DNA of 64,000 bases from Streptomyces bluensis (GCF_014650715.1 NZ_BMVM01000002.1:682001-746000), one strand, 5' to 3'; positions 17,714 through 27,199 are shown, counted from the stretch's first letter. The notes: generated from the sequence alone by a model not told the origin. Numbers and translations: made by a program.

Positions 17714-20700
17714 CGAGCACGGTCCAGGCTCCTCCCCCCGCCCCGGCACGACCCGACGGGCCCGCGCGGCGGCCCCCCGAGGGTCCACGGTCGCGGCGCT
17801 GGCTGCTGGGGTTCTGGGCCGTGGTGTTCGTGCTGTTCCTGGCCGTGCGTCCGGGGCGGATGACGTTCGAGACCAAGCTGGGTGTCGCGCTCGACCCCTG
17901 GCAGTTCCTGTCCGACCTGGGGCAGTTGTGGCACGACCGGGGCGGCTTCGGCGGGCTCCAGGACCAGTACGTCGGCTATGCGTGGCCGATGCTGCCGTAC
18001 TACGCGCTGTGCGATCTGGTGCGGCTGCCGGTGTGGCTCGCAGAGCGGCTGTGGCTGTCGATCGTGGTGACGGTCGCCTTCTGGGGTGCGCTGCGGCTGA
18101 TGGAGCGGCTGCGCGTCGGGAGCCCCGGGAGCCGGTTGCTCGGCGCCGTCGCGTACGCGCTGTGGCCGGTGTTCACGACCGTCGTCGGCTCGACCTCGGC
18201 GGCCGCGCTGCCGGGCGCGTTCCTGCCGTGGGTGCTGCTGCCGCTGACGAACGAGCGGTACAGCGCGCGGATCGCCGCCCTCCGCTCGGCGCTGCTCGTC
18301 ACGTTCATGGGCGGCGTCAACGCGGCCTCCACCCTCGCCTCGCTGCTCCCGGTCGCGCTGTACCTGCTGTCCCGTCCGCGCGGCCCCCGGCAGCGGCGGC
18401 TGATCGCCTGGTGGGTTCCGGGCGTGATCCTGGCGACCGCGTGGTGGGTGATCCCGCTGCTGCTGCTCGGCGCGTACGGCGAGAACTTCCTGCCGTACGT
18501 GGAGACGTCGGGGACCACCACGGCCACCATGTCGGCCACCGAGGCGCTGCGCGGCGCCGGGAACTGGGTGGCGTATCTGCACTTCGGGGAGGCCTGGCTG
18601 CCCGCCGGCTGGACGGTCGCGTCCTCGGTGGTGGTGATCGTGTGCTCGGCGCTCGCGGCCGGGCTGGGGCTGGCGGGGCTGGCGCGGCGGGACCTGCCGG
18701 AGCGGCGCTGGCTGGTGCTGACGGTGCTGTGTGTCGCGCTCGTCACCCTCGCCGGGTACGGGGGTGCGGTCGGCGCGCCGTTCCACGAGGCCGTGCAGGA
18801 CTGGCTGAACGGGGCTCTGGCGCCCTTCCGGAACATCTACAAGTTCCAGACGGGTCTCGCGCTCGCCCTGGTCCTCGGGCTGGCGCACGTGGTGGGCGTG
18901 GCGGCCCGGGCACGCGGGGTTCGCCCGGGGCACGGGACTCGCCGGGCGCGCGGGGCTCGCCCGGTGCGCGGGCGGCGGTACGCGACGCTGGTGGCCGCCG
19001 TGCTCGTGCTGCCCGGCCTCGCGTGGCCGTACCTCAACGGGTCGATCCTGCAACCGGGTTCGTTCCAGGAGCTGCCCAAGTACTGGAATGCCACGGCCGG
19101 CTGGCTGGAGAAGAACTCGCCCGACTCGCGCGCCCTCGTCGTCCCCGCCACCGCGCACGGCATCTACACCTGGGGCTCCCCCATCGACCAGCCCCTCGAC
19201 GTGCTCGCAGGGTCCCGCTGGGCCCAGCGGGACTACGTGCCCTTCGGCACCCCCGGCAACCGGCGCGCGATGGACGCCGTCGAGCAGGCGCTGCTGACCG
19301 GCGGCGAAGTCCCGGGCCTCGCCGACTACCTGAGCCGCGCCGGACTGTACTACGTCGTCGTCCGCAACGACCTGGACCCGGATCAGATCGGCTACGTCCC
19401 GACCACGACCGTGAAGCGGACCCTGGAGCAGTCGGGGTACGAGCGGGAGACGGGCTTCGGGCCGCTGATGACGGGTGGGCGGATCGCCGACGGCACACCC
19501 CTCCAGGTCGAGGGCCTGTACCCGCGCCAGCGGGCCGTGGAGATCTACCGGCCCCCGGCGGCCGCACCCCGCCCCGGGCAGGCCGGGCTGAAGCCGATCG
19601 CGGACACCGCCGTCGTGTCCGGCGGCCCCGAGACGCTGCTGCCGCTGGCCGCCGACCCTGCGCTGCGGGGCCGCGCCACCGTCCTGACCGGCGACGACCA
19701 CCCCGGTCTCGGCACCCCCCGGGTCCAGGTCGTCGGCGACGGGCTGCGGCGCGCGGACACGCGGTTCGGCCTGGTCAACGCGAACACCTCGTACACGTAC
19801 ACCGCCGGCGAACGCAATCACAGCGGAAGCCTCCAGGACCCCGGTGACGGCCCGCACCAGATCCTTCCGACGAAGGGCATCGCCCATCAGACGGTGGCCC
19901 AGTTGCGCGGCGCCCGCTCGGTGACGGCGTCGACGTCCGGCAACTGGCTGTTCCACCTCCCCCAGTACGACCCGGTGAACGCCTTCGACGGCGACCCGAA
20001 CACCGCGTGGGCGGAGGGCGCGGCCGGTTCGGCGGACGGGCAGTGGCTGCGGATCGCGTTCGACGGGGCCGAGGACATCCCCTCGTCCTTCGAGGTGACC
20101 CCGCTGCCGCAGGACGGGGTGCGGTCCGCGCCGACGCGGGTGCGGGTGGAGACGGAGCGGGGGTCGGTCACGAGCTATCTGCAACCCGACGGCTCCCCGC
20201 AGACCGTGCGGGCCCGCCCCGGTACGACGGACTGGCTGAAGATCACGATCATCGACTCGGTGGAGCGGCACGCCGGACTCACGGGCGCCGGTTTCTCGGA
20301 GATCGACCTCCCGGGCGTCCAGGTCACCCGCATGCTGCGGCTGCCCATGGACGCCGAACGCTCCGGCGCCGACGCCTCCGCCGAGATCGTCTCCCTGCAC
20401 CGAGCCGCCGACCCCACCGGTCTTTCCCCTACGGGTACGGAGACCGGGCTGCACCGGAGGTTCTCGACGGGCACGTCCGGGACGTACGAGGTGAAGGCGA
20501 GCGCCGTGCCCGTGCCGGGCGCCGAGCTCGACAGGCTGCTGTACGAGGTCGCGCCCGAGGAGGACAACCGGGTCACCGCGACGGCGGACTCCACGGCACG
20601 CCTCGGCACCGGGCTGTCGCCCCGCAACCTCACCGACGGCGACCTGACGACGGCGTGGATCGCGGGCGACAAGCCGGTGATCCGGCTGACGTGGCCGAAC

Positions 20701-22158
20701 CGGCAGGAGGTCGACTCGATCGTGCTGGCCGCGGCGGGCGGCCTGTCCACCCGTCCGACGCAGGTGTCGATCAGTTCGCCGGACGGCGCGGCGGTCGCCG
20801 CGGTCGACGAGAACGGCTGGGCCCGCTTCGAGCCGATCACCACGAACCGCCTCGACATCACGGTCACCGCCACCGCCCCGCTGACCGTCCACAACCCGGT
20901 CGCCGGCGACGATCTGCAACTCCCGGTCGGCCTGACGGAGGCGTACCTCCCGGCCCTCGCCGACCAGCGGGCCAAGCAGCCGGCGGACGCCATCGCCTTC
21001 TCGCTGCCGTGCGGCGAGGGCCCGGTGCTCGCCATCGACGACGACCTGTACGAGACGAGTGCGAGCGGATCGGTGCAGGACCTGCGGGAGCGGCGCCCCG
21101 TCGACCTGAAGCTGTGCCGGCGGGGCGCGGCCCATGCTGAGTTGGACTTGGCCTCCGGCTCCCACCGGGTCGAGGCCGGGGACGGCGGGCCGCTCGCGGT
21201 GACCGACGTGACGCTCACGCGCGGAACGGTGACCGAGCCCTCCGGCACGACAGCCCGCGAGCTGCGGATACGCGACTGGCTCGGCGACCGCCGCGAGCTG
21301 TCGGTCGGCTCGGGCGCGGCCTCGTACCTGACGACGTACGAGAACGTCAACGACGGCTGGAAGGCCACCCTGAACGGCCGCGAGCTCACCCCTCTGCGGC
21401 TCGACGGCTGGCAGCAGGGGTGGCAGATCCCCGGCGGCGCGGGCGGCACGGTCAAGCTGACGTACGAGCCGTCCACGACGTACCGGGCCGGGCTGGTCGG
21501 CTCCGGCGTCGGGCTGGTCGTACTGATCGGGCTGGTGCTGTGGCGGCGTCGTACACCGAACGCGGACGAGCCGCAGCCCGCGCCGCCGGGGCCGGGGCTC
21601 TGGCTCGGCACGGTGGCACTCACCCTCGTGGGCGCCGTGATCGCGGGCTTCTTCGCGCTGCTGGTGCCGGTGCTGGCGCTGCTGGCGTGGAAACGGCATG
21701 CGCTGCTGGTGCCGATCGCGTTCCTCGCGCTGGCCGGGGCGGGTGTCGCCGCCGCCACGGGCGCCGGGGAGCCTGCGGGCGCCGGAGAGGGGGCGTTCGG
21801 GCCAGTGGCCCAGGTGCTGGCGCTGGTGGGGTTGTTCGCGGGGCTGGTGAGTGGGGGACGGAAGTCCCGGCCCGCACTGTCCCTGCCGCCGGACCCGGAG
21901 GCCCCGACCGCGCCGTTGCCCAGGCGGAAGCGAGGCGCGAGCGGTCCGGGCCGGGAGCCGGGAGGCGCCGCCGAGGGCACGCCGGGTTCGGAGCCCCTGG
22001 CCGGGCCGACCGTCTCCGCGAGGGGTCCGGGCTCCGCCCCGCCCGAGCCCGGCCCGCCGACGCCGGGGGCTCCGCTCCCCAGGCCGAGGTTCCGGGCGAC
22101 CCCGCCCGGCGACGGCGCCGGACAGAGCGACAGCACCGGGAGGGGCGAGGCCACATGA
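17710..22158 (+). CDS. AftD-like alpha-(1->3)-arabinofuranosyltransferase family protein
   Basis: A 1,482-aa membrane protein. Residues 35-420 form a GT-C fold with many membrane helices; the N-terminal region (MTFETKLGVALDPWQFL) and TVVGSTSAAALPGAFLPW match the AftD/DUF3367 family. A long exported region follows, with two F5/8-type C-like carbohydrate-binding modules (about 740-865 and 950-1060), further helices at about 1260-1380 and a Pro/Gly-rich cytosolic tail. In mycobacteria AftD adds arabinofuranose from decaprenyl-phosphoryl-arabinose to arabinan. Streptomyces lacks mycolyl-arabinogalactan, so the donor and glycan here are open. ATGA overlaps exist at both ends. Confidence 0.85.
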   Translation: MTSTVQAPPPAPARPDGPARRPPEGPRSRRWLLGFWAVVFVLFLAVRPGRMTFETKLGVALDPWQFLSDLGQLWHDRGGFGGLQDQYVGYAWPMLPYYALCDLVRLPVWLAERLWLSIVVTVAFWGALRLMERLRVGSPGSRLLGAVAYALWPVFTTVVGSTSAAALPGAFLPWVLLPLTNERYSARIAALRSALLVTFMGGVNAASTLASLLPVALYLLSRPRGPRQRRLIAWWVPGVILATAWWVIPLLLLGAYGENFLPYVETSGTTTATMSATEALRGAGNWVAYLHFGEAWLPAGWTVASSVVVIVCSALAAGLGLAGLARRDLPERRWLVLTVLCVALVTLAGYGGAVGAPFHEAVQDWLNGALAPFRNIYKFQTGLALALVLGLAHVVGVAARARGVRPGHGTRRARGARPVRGRRYATLVAAVLVLPGLAWPYLNGSILQPGSFQELPKYWNATAGWLEKNSPDSRALVVPATAHGIYTWGSPIDQPLDVLAGSRWAQRDYVPFGTPGNRRAMDAVEQALLTGGEVPGLADYLSRAGLYYVVVRNDLDPDQIGYVPTTTVKRTLEQSGYERETGFGPLMTGGRIADGTPLQVEGLYPRQRAVEIYRPPAAAPRPGQAGLKPIADTAVVSGGPETLLPLAADPALRGRATVLTGDDHPGLGTPRVQVVGDGLRRADTRFGLVNANTSYTYTAGERNHSGSLQDPGDGPHQILPTKGIAHQTVAQLRGARSVTASTSGNWLFHLPQYDPVNAFDGDPNTAWAEGAAGSADGQWLRIAFDGAEDIPSSFEVTPLPQDGVRSAPTRVRVETERGSVTSYLQPDGSPQTVRARPGTTDWLKITIIDSVERHAGLTGAGFSEIDLPGVQVTRMLRLPMDAERSGADASAEIVSLHRAADPTGLSPTGTETGLHRRFSTGTSGTYEVKASAVPVPGAELDRLLYEVAPEEDNRVTATADSTARLGTGLSPRNLTDGDLTTAWIAGDKPVIRLTWPNRQEVDSIVLAAAGGLSTRPTQVSISSPDGAAVAAVDENGWARFEPITTNRLDITVTATAPLTVHNPVAGDDLQLPVGLTEAYLPALADQRAKQPADAIAFSLPCGEGPVLAIDDDLYETSASGSVQDLRERRPVDLKLCRRGAAHAELDLASGSHRVEAGDGGPLAVTDVTLTRGTVTEPSGTTARELRIRDWLGDRRELSVGSGAASYLTTYENVNDGWKATLNGRELTPLRLDGWQQGWQIPGGAGGTVKLTYEPSTTYRAGLVGSGVGLVVLIGLVLWRRRTPNADEPQPAPPGPGLWLGTVALTLVGAVIAGFFALLVPVLALLAWKRHALLVPIAFLALAGAGVAAATGAGEPAGAGEGAFGPVAQVLALVGLFAGLVSGGRKSRPALSLPPDPEAPTAPLPRRKRGASGPGREPGGAAEGTPGSEPLAGPTVSARGPGSAPPEPGPPTPGAPLPRPRFRATPPGDGAGQSDSTGRGEAT

Positions 22159-23549
22159 CGGCTGTGGAGCACCCGGCTCGCGACGGTACGGGCGATCCCG
22201 GTCCCGGTTCCGGCCCCGATCCCGATCCCAGTTCCGGTCCCGGTTCCGGTCCCGTGCGACCGCCGACGCGCGTCCCGTTCCCGGTGGTGGACGAGATCTC
22301 ACGGCACTGTCTCCAGGAGGAGGAGCCCGAGACCGTCCACATCGAGGTCCATCTCCCGGGCCGCCTGGACCCGGCCCGCCTGCGGGCCGCCGTCGCCGGG
22401 GCGCTGCACCGCCACCCGCGCATCCTGATGCGTGAGGCGCCGGGGCGCTGGTACCGGCGCCGTTACGAGTGGGAGCTGACCGCGGATCCGGAGGTGGAGG
22501 TGGTGACGTTCCCGCCACCGGGCCGGGACGCGTTGCGGGACGCCCGGACGAGGGCCCTGACGCACGCGCCGCCGCTGTCGGCGTCACCGCCCGTCCGGCT
22601 GGAGGTCGTCGAGGAGGACGACCGGTCCGACGGCACCGTCCTCTTCCTCACCATCAACCACACCGCCCTGGACGGCCCGGCCTGCCTCCGTGTCCTCGCC
22701 ACGGCCGCGGAACTGTACGGCGGCCGGGTCAACTCCCCGGCCGCGCCGCCGGTACGAACGGCCGACGCCGCGGCACCTCCGGCCGAGATGCCCTCCCTCT
22801 GGTCCCCACCCGCCCGGGTGGCCCCCGGCGCCCCCGCCCCTTCTCCTGCCCCTTCCCCCGGCAACGGCATGCTCGTCACCGAGCTCCCCCTCCCCCTCCG
22901 CCCCAAGGGCTCCTCTTACACGGTCAACGACCAGCTCATGGTCACCACGGCCCTGATGCTCGCCCACTGGAACCGGGAACACGGCGTCCATCCCCGGCCG
23001 ATGCGTATCACCATGCCGGTGGACGACCGCCCCCGGGACGCCTCGATGCCCATCGGCAACGGCACCCGCCTCGTCGAAGTCCCTTTCGCCGTTGGCGAGT
23101 TGGACCCCTCGGACATGCCCGGCCTGCTGCGCCGCACGGCGGCCCGCACCCGCACCCTCAGATCCCTCCCCCGCCCCCAACTGGGCCACGGAGCCGCACT
23201 CCTGACCGCTCCCTGGGCCCCGGTCGGTGTGCGGGCCGCGCTCACCCGGGGGCTGCGCAGGGCGGCCGCCCCCTGGACGTCGACGACACTGCTCAGCAAC
23301 ATCGGCCGGGTCCCGTATCCGCTGGACTTCGGCGAGGGGGCGGGCCGCGCGCACGCCGTGTGGTTCTCGGCGCCGGCCCGAATGCCGCGCGGCCTCACCG
23401 TCACCACCGCCTCCACGGCGGGCCGCCTCCACCTCGCCCTGCGCTGGTCGCGTGCCCTCCTCGGTCACGGCGACGGCGAACGCCTGCGCGACCTCTTCGA
23501 GCACTACCTGCGCACGACGGAAGTCAACAGCACAGAGGGCACCCCATGA
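22155..23549 (+). CDS. condensation-domain superfamily acyltransferase
   Basis: A 464-aa protein of the chloramphenicol-acetyltransferase/NRPS-condensation superfamily. The catalytic signature appears as NHTALDG (near residues 172-178): His and Asp of HHxxxDG are kept, and the first His is Asn. A second conserved region with LSNIGRVP lies near 380. Residues 10-35 are a Gly/Pro/Ser/Asp repeat coded by a short tandem repeat. It has no carrier protein or adenylation domain, so it is probably a stand-alone acyltransferase, perhaps acylating a glycan or lipid as PapA-like enzymes do. Confidence 0.78.
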   Translation: MTAVEHPARDGTGDPGPGSGPDPDPSSGPGSGPVRPPTRVPFPVVDEISRHCLQEEEPETVHIEVHLPGRLDPARLRAAVAGALHRHPRILMREAPGRWYRRRYEWELTADPEVEVVTFPPPGRDALRDARTRALTHAPPLSASPPVRLEVVEEDDRSDGTVLFLTINHTALDGPACLRVLATAAELYGGRVNSPAAPPVRTADAAAPPAEMPSLWSPPARVAPGAPAPSPAPSPGNGMLVTELPLPLRPKGSSYTVNDQLMVTTALMLAHWNREHGVHPRPMRITMPVDDRPRDASMPIGNGTRLVEVPFAVGELDPSDMPGLLRRTAARTRTLRSLPRPQLGHGAALLTAPWAPVGVRAALTRGLRRAAAPWTSTTLLSNIGRVPYPLDFGEGAGRAHAVWFSAPARMPRGLTVTTASTAGRLHLALRWSRALLGHGDGERLRDLFEHYLRTTEVNSTEGTP

Positions 23550-24310
23550 GCCCCGTGAACCCCGTGAACCCCGTGACGACCACTGCACCTGAGCGACGCG
23601 GCCTGAGCGACTTCTACGAGAACCCGTCCGTCCCCGTCGCCTCCGGCACCGCCCGCAGCGTCCGTCAGGCCCGCATGCTGGCCGCCGCACTCGGCCCGGC
23701 CACCACCGGCGGCCCGAAGACCGTCCTGGACGTCGGCTGCGGCGACGGCACGGCGGCCGCCACCGCCGCGCCCTTCCTCGCCGGCCACCGGATCGTCGGC
23801 GTCGACTGGTCCCAGGACGCCCTCAGACGCGCCCGCGCCCGGCTGCCGTACCCGGTGCGCGGTGAACTCACCGACGGCGGGCTGCCGTTCGCGTCCGCCG
23901 TCGCCGACGCCGTCCTGTTCAGCGAGGTGATCGAGCACCTGGTCGACCCGGACGCGGCCCTGGACGAGATCCGCCGGGTCCTGCGCCCCGGAGGCCACCT
24001 GATGCTCTCCACCCCGAACCTCGCCGCCTGGTACAACCGTGCCCTGCTCCTCGCCGGAGTCCAGCCCGTGTTCTCGGAGGTGAGCCTGCGCGCGATCCAC
24101 GGCCGCCCCGGCAAGGAGGTCGTGGGCCATCTACGGCTGTACACCGCCCGCGCGCTACGGGAGTTCGTGGCGGCGTCCGGCTTCGAGGTCGTGGGCCTGC
24201 GCGGGGCGCCCTTCCACGGCGTACCGCGTCCGCTGCGGCCGCTGGACCGGCTGGCCTGTGCGGTGCCCTCGGCGGCGTCGATCCTGCTGCTGCACGCGCG
24301 CAGGACGTAG
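23546..24310 (+). CDS. class I SAM-dependent methyltransferase
   Basis: A 254-aa methyltransferase with motif I VLDVGCGDGTAA (about residues 63-74), then GVDWS and a SEVIEHLVDPDAALDEIRRVLRPGG segment typical of Methyltransf_11/UbiE-like enzymes. The N-terminus contains a short VNPVNPV repeat. It overlaps the previous stop (ATGA) and ends three bases before the permease gene. It is distinct in sequence from the methyltransferase at 16961. Confidence 0.85.
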   Translation: MSPVNPVNPVTTTAPERRGLSDFYENPSVPVASGTARSVRQARMLAAALGPATTGGPKTVLDVGCGDGTAAATAAPFLAGHRIVGVDWSQDALRRARARLPYPVRGELTDGGLPFASAVADAVLFSEVIEHLVDPDAALDEIRRVLRPGGHLMLSTPNLAAWYNRALLLAGVQPVFSEVSLRAIHGRPGKEVVGHLRLYTARALREFVAASGFEVVGLRGAPFHGVPRPLRPLDRLACAVPSAASILLLHARRT

Positions 24311-24313
24311 CGC

Positions 24314-25240
24314 ATGTGGTGGGGAGTGGCCGCGGCCCTGCTGGCGAACGCGTTGTACAGCACCGGATTCGTCCTGGAGAAGCGGGCGTTGAGTTCACTG
24401 CCACAAGTGACCGTTCGCCAACCCTTCCGGCTGCTGCGCCTGGTGCTCGGCAGCCCGCTGTGGATCGGCGGCTCGCTGGCCCTGGCCGCCGGCTTCGCCG
24501 CCCAGCTCGCCGTCTACCGCACCCTGCCGATCGCCGCCGCGCAGGGCATCTTCGTCTCCGGGCTCGTGCTGCTGGTCCTGCTGTCCGCGCGGCTGCTCGG
24601 CGAGGAGACGACGGGCCGCGAACGGTACGCGCTGGGCGCGATCCTGACCGCGCTGCTGATGGTGGTCCTGTCGCTGGACGAGGCCTCCGACACGGTGAGC
24701 CGCAGCGCACCGTACGCCCTTGTCCTGACGGTCTGCCTGCCCTCCCTCGCCCTCGGCGTGTGGCTGTACGCCTCGGCCGAGCGGCGCGCCCGGCACCGCC
24801 ACCGGCTGCCCACCACGGGCGTCGACTACGGCGTGGCGGTGGGCCTGCTGTACGGGGTGAGCTCGCTGGCGATCAAGGGTGTGTCGAGCCATCTCACGAC
24901 GAGCGCCCCCGTCGAGTCCCTCCTCGCGCTCCTGCGCTCCCCGTACCCGTATCTCCTCCTCTTCACCGGCGCGTTCGGGCTGGTCATGTCGCAGGCGGCG
25001 CTGCAGCGCTCCCGGGCCTCGCTGATCGTGCCGGTGTGCACCACCGTGACCTCCCTGTTCACCGCGGTGCTCGGCACGCTGTCGTTCGGCGAGGCACTGC
25101 CCGACGACCCGCTGCGGTTGGCGCTGCGTGTGACGGGCACGGCGCTCGCGGTGACCGTACTGCTGTCGATGCCGAAACACGACGCGCCCCGACCCGCACC
25201 CCAACCACCCGTGGGTGCCAAGGAGTTGACACCACCGTGA
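24314..25240 (+). CDS. EamA/DMT-type multispanning permease
   Basis: A 308-aa protein with about nine to ten hydrophobic helices in two halves, as in drug/metabolite transporter (EamA-like) proteins. Its place between a methyltransferase and a Trm112-like gene in a glycan locus makes a role in moving a lipid-linked precursor across the membrane possible, but this is inference. Its stop overlaps the GTG of the next gene. Confidence 0.7.
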   Translation: MWWGVAAALLANALYSTGFVLEKRALSSLPQVTVRQPFRLLRLVLGSPLWIGGSLALAAGFAAQLAVYRTLPIAAAQGIFVSGLVLLVLLSARLLGEETTGRERYALGAILTALLMVVLSLDEASDTVSRSAPYALVLTVCLPSLALGVWLYASAERRARHRHRLPTTGVDYGVAVGLLYGVSSLAIKGVSSHLTTSAPVESLLALLRSPYPYLLLFTGAFGLVMSQAALQRSRASLIVPVCTTVTSLFTAVLGTLSFGEALPDDPLRLALRVTGTALAVTVLLSMPKHDAPRPAPQPPVGAKELTPP

Positions 25241-25464
25241 ACCCCGAAGACCCCCTCCTGAAGATCCTGGCGTGCCCGCTGGACAAGGGCCCGCTGCACC
25301 TCGTGGTCCAGCGGGAAGCCCCCCGGTCGCCCGAGGCGCTGTACAACCCGCGTCTGCGCCGCCGCTACCCGATCGTCGACGGCATCCCGCAACTGCTGCC
25401 GTCCTCGGGTGAACAGGTCACCGAGGACGAACACGAGGAACTGACCAAAGGGATGCGGAACTAA
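25237..25464 (+). CDS. Trm112-like small protein
   Basis: A 75-aa protein of the Trm112/YcaR type (LLKILACPLDKGPL; YPIVDGIPQLLPS). Trm112 proteins stabilise or activate methyltransferases. With three methyltransferase genes in this operon, a partner role is plausible. Only one of the usual zinc-ligand cysteines is obvious, as in bacterial YcaR-type members. GTG 25237 overlaps the permease stop. The C-terminal codons run into the repeat array. Confidence 0.8.
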   Translation: MNPEDPLLKILACPLDKGPLHLVVQREAPRSPEALYNPRLRRRYPIVDGIPQLLPSSGEQVTEDEHEELTKGMRN

Positions 25465-25566
25465 TCAAAGGGCTGAGGAACTGACCGAAGAGACGAGGAA
25501 AGAGACGAGGAACTGACTGAACAGATACGGATGAGGAACTGATCGAACAAGACGAGGAACTGATCG
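25435..25566. repeat. GAGGAACTGA degenerate tandem array
   Basis: Five exact copies of GAGGAACTGA (25435, 25475, 25507, 25533, 25554) and several decayed ones fill the end of the Trm112-like gene and the whole 115-bp spacer before the FkbM gene. This is the only sizeable gap in the operon. Confidence 0.8.
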
Positions 25567-25579
25567 AACGGATATCGCC

Positions 25580-26407
25580 ATGACCCTCGCCGCCCGCCTC
25601 GCCCCTCACCTGCCCACCCGGCTGATCGCCGCCGCGGCTGGACTCGTCTACCCACGCTTCGAGCCGGAGCTCGCGCGCCTCGGCGACCTCTGCCCGCCGG
25701 GCTGCGGCACGGCGGTCGACGTAGGCGGCTGGTACGGCCCGTGGACGCGCCGCCTCGCCGGGCGCGCCCACCAGGTGGTCACCGTCGAACCTGTCCCCCA
25801 CCTGGCCCGGCTGCTCACCTCGACGGCCCCCGCGAACGTCCGCGTGATCCAGGCCGCCGCCTCGGACCACCCCGGCACCGCCCGCCTGTGGCTGCCGCCG
25901 GGCGACGAGGGCGAACGGGGCGTGTCGTCCCTCGTCCGCCGTGACATCCACGCCCGCGCGCTGGATGTCCCCTGCGTCACGCTGGACGGTCTGGGCCTGC
26001 GGGACGTCGACTTCATCAAGATCGACGTGGACGGCAGCGAGCCGGCGGTCCTGCGCGGCGCGAGGGGCATCCTGGTCCGCGACCGTCCGGCCCTCTTCAT
26101 CGAACTGGAATCCCGTATCCAGCCGATCGCCCCGGTCGTCGACCTCCTCGCCGGCCTCGGCTACGCGGGCTGGGTCCTCCCCGGCCGCACCTGGCTGCCC
26201 CTGGACCCGGCGGCGCTGGAGAGCCATCAGGCACGGGCGTCACATGTGGTGTCGCAGGGCCTCCTGCGCCGCGTCCTGCCCTTCTTCCGGGGCCCCCGAT
26301 ACGTGAACTCGGTCCTGTTCCTCCCGGATGGCCGCCGCCCGGGCGCACCGGCCAAACGCCCCATACGCCACCATGGAGCACATGCCCTCCGCAAAGCCCC
26401 CCGGTAG
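25580..26407 (+). CDS. FkbM family methyltransferase
   Basis: A 275-aa SAM methyltransferase of the FkbM type, which usually O-methylates sugars or polyketides. Motif I is AVDVGGWYGPWTR (about residues 44-56), and DFIKIDVDGSEPAVLRGA (about 143-160) is the FkbM signature. Start ATG 25580 has no strong Shine-Dalgarno; the upstream repeat may supply a GA-rich substitute. It is the third methyltransferase of the locus, supporting a methylated glycan product. Confidence 0.88.
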   Translation: MTLAARLAPHLPTRLIAAAAGLVYPRFEPELARLGDLCPPGCGTAVDVGGWYGPWTRRLAGRAHQVVTVEPVPHLARLLTSTAPANVRVIQAAASDHPGTARLWLPPGDEGERGVSSLVRRDIHARALDVPCVTLDGLGLRDVDFIKIDVDGSEPAVLRGARGILVRDRPALFIELESRIQPIAPVVDLLAGLGYAGWVLPGRTWLPLDPAALESHQARASHVVSQGLLRRVLPFFRGPRYVNSVLFLPDGRRPGAPAKRPIRHHGAHALRKAPR

Positions 26408-26987
26408 GCCCGCCAGCCCCTTCACCCCGCTCGACTTCCAGCTCGTCCTGCTGCGCCGCATGGCCGACCACAATCCGGACCTGGTGGCGGAAGCCCGTCG
26501 TGAGCTGGGCGTCTCGATCACCGACATGCGCGAGGCCAACAAGCGCTGGCAGGCGATGCTCCGCTCCCCGCGCCCCCGCGCGGCCACCTCCCGATACCGC
26601 TCGATCCTGGGCGAACCCGAGTCGGTGGCACTCCGGAAGATCGGTGACCTGGAGTGCGAGGCCCTGCGCTGGCCGGTCCCGTTGTGGCCGGACCTCCGCT
26701 TCGAGGTGATGCTCGCCCCGAACGGCACGGTGTGGAACGAGTGGCTGGTCCGCGCCCCGGCCGCCGCCGTGCCCGAGCTGCGCACGCTGGACGACCTGAC
26801 CCCCTGGTCCTGCACGGTCGACGAGGCCGCCCGCGCCTTCGCCCCCGCCCGCCCTTTGGAGGGCACCGCCCCCACCCGCTTCGGCCTCGCCTTCACGGCC
26901 CCGGACGCGGACGGCGTACGACGGGAGTGCGTGGCGGAGTTCACGTGGGGGTTGCTGCAGCGGGTGGCGGTCGGCAGCCACGGATAG
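26373..26987 (+). CDS. conserved hypothetical protein
   Basis: A 204-aa soluble protein overlapping the FkbM gene by 35 bp in another frame. No domain is recognised. It has a helical N-terminus (FQLVLLRRMADHNPDLVAEARRELG is representative of residues 17-41 only in part) and a Trp-rich centre. ATG 26373 or 26382 are both possible starts. It may be translationally coupled to the glycan locus or be an independent gene with a promoter inside the FkbM frame. Confidence 0.6.
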   Translation: MEHMPSAKPPGRPASPFTPLDFQLVLLRRMADHNPDLVAEARRELGVSITDMREANKRWQAMLRSPRPRAATSRYRSILGEPESVALRKIGDLECEALRWPVPLWPDLRFEVMLAPNGTVWNEWLVRAPAAAVPELRTLDDLTPWSCTVDEAARAFAPARPLEGTAPTRFGLAFTAPDADGVRRECVAEFTWGLLQRVAVGSHG

Positions 26988-27013
26988 CTTGCTCCGATCC
27001 GGGGGCGTGGGCC

Positions 27014-27060
27014 TCAGAGCAGGTGATCCGCCTTGCCGGCCTTGATGTCCAGGATCAGTA
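27014..27060 (-). pseudogene. orphan 3' end of the small XRE-partner gene
   Basis: This 47-bp stretch matches the end of the gene at 27551 with about three differences. Read on the minus strand it encodes LILDIKAGKADHLL and a stop, identical to that protein's last 14 residues. The rest of the copy is missing, so it is a remnant of a duplication or recombination. Confidence 0.8.
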
Positions 27061-27199
27061 CTTCCGCAACTGGGCCGCCGGGTAAAAAAATTCAGGCCCG
27101 TGAGAAGTCGGCATCTTGTAGCTGCATCCGCCCCGAGGCCGAGACCGAGTCCGGCCTCCGGTTCTGGACCGTCCTCATGCAAGCTGAGCGCATGATCGG

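Noticed and set aside
17614..22587. A 1,657-codon open frame on the minus strand opposite the AftD-like gene
   Set aside because: It is the antisense image of a high-GC gene: third-position GC makes all frames open, the product is Arg/Pro/Gln-rich without domains, and the plus strand carries clear motifs and overlapping starts.
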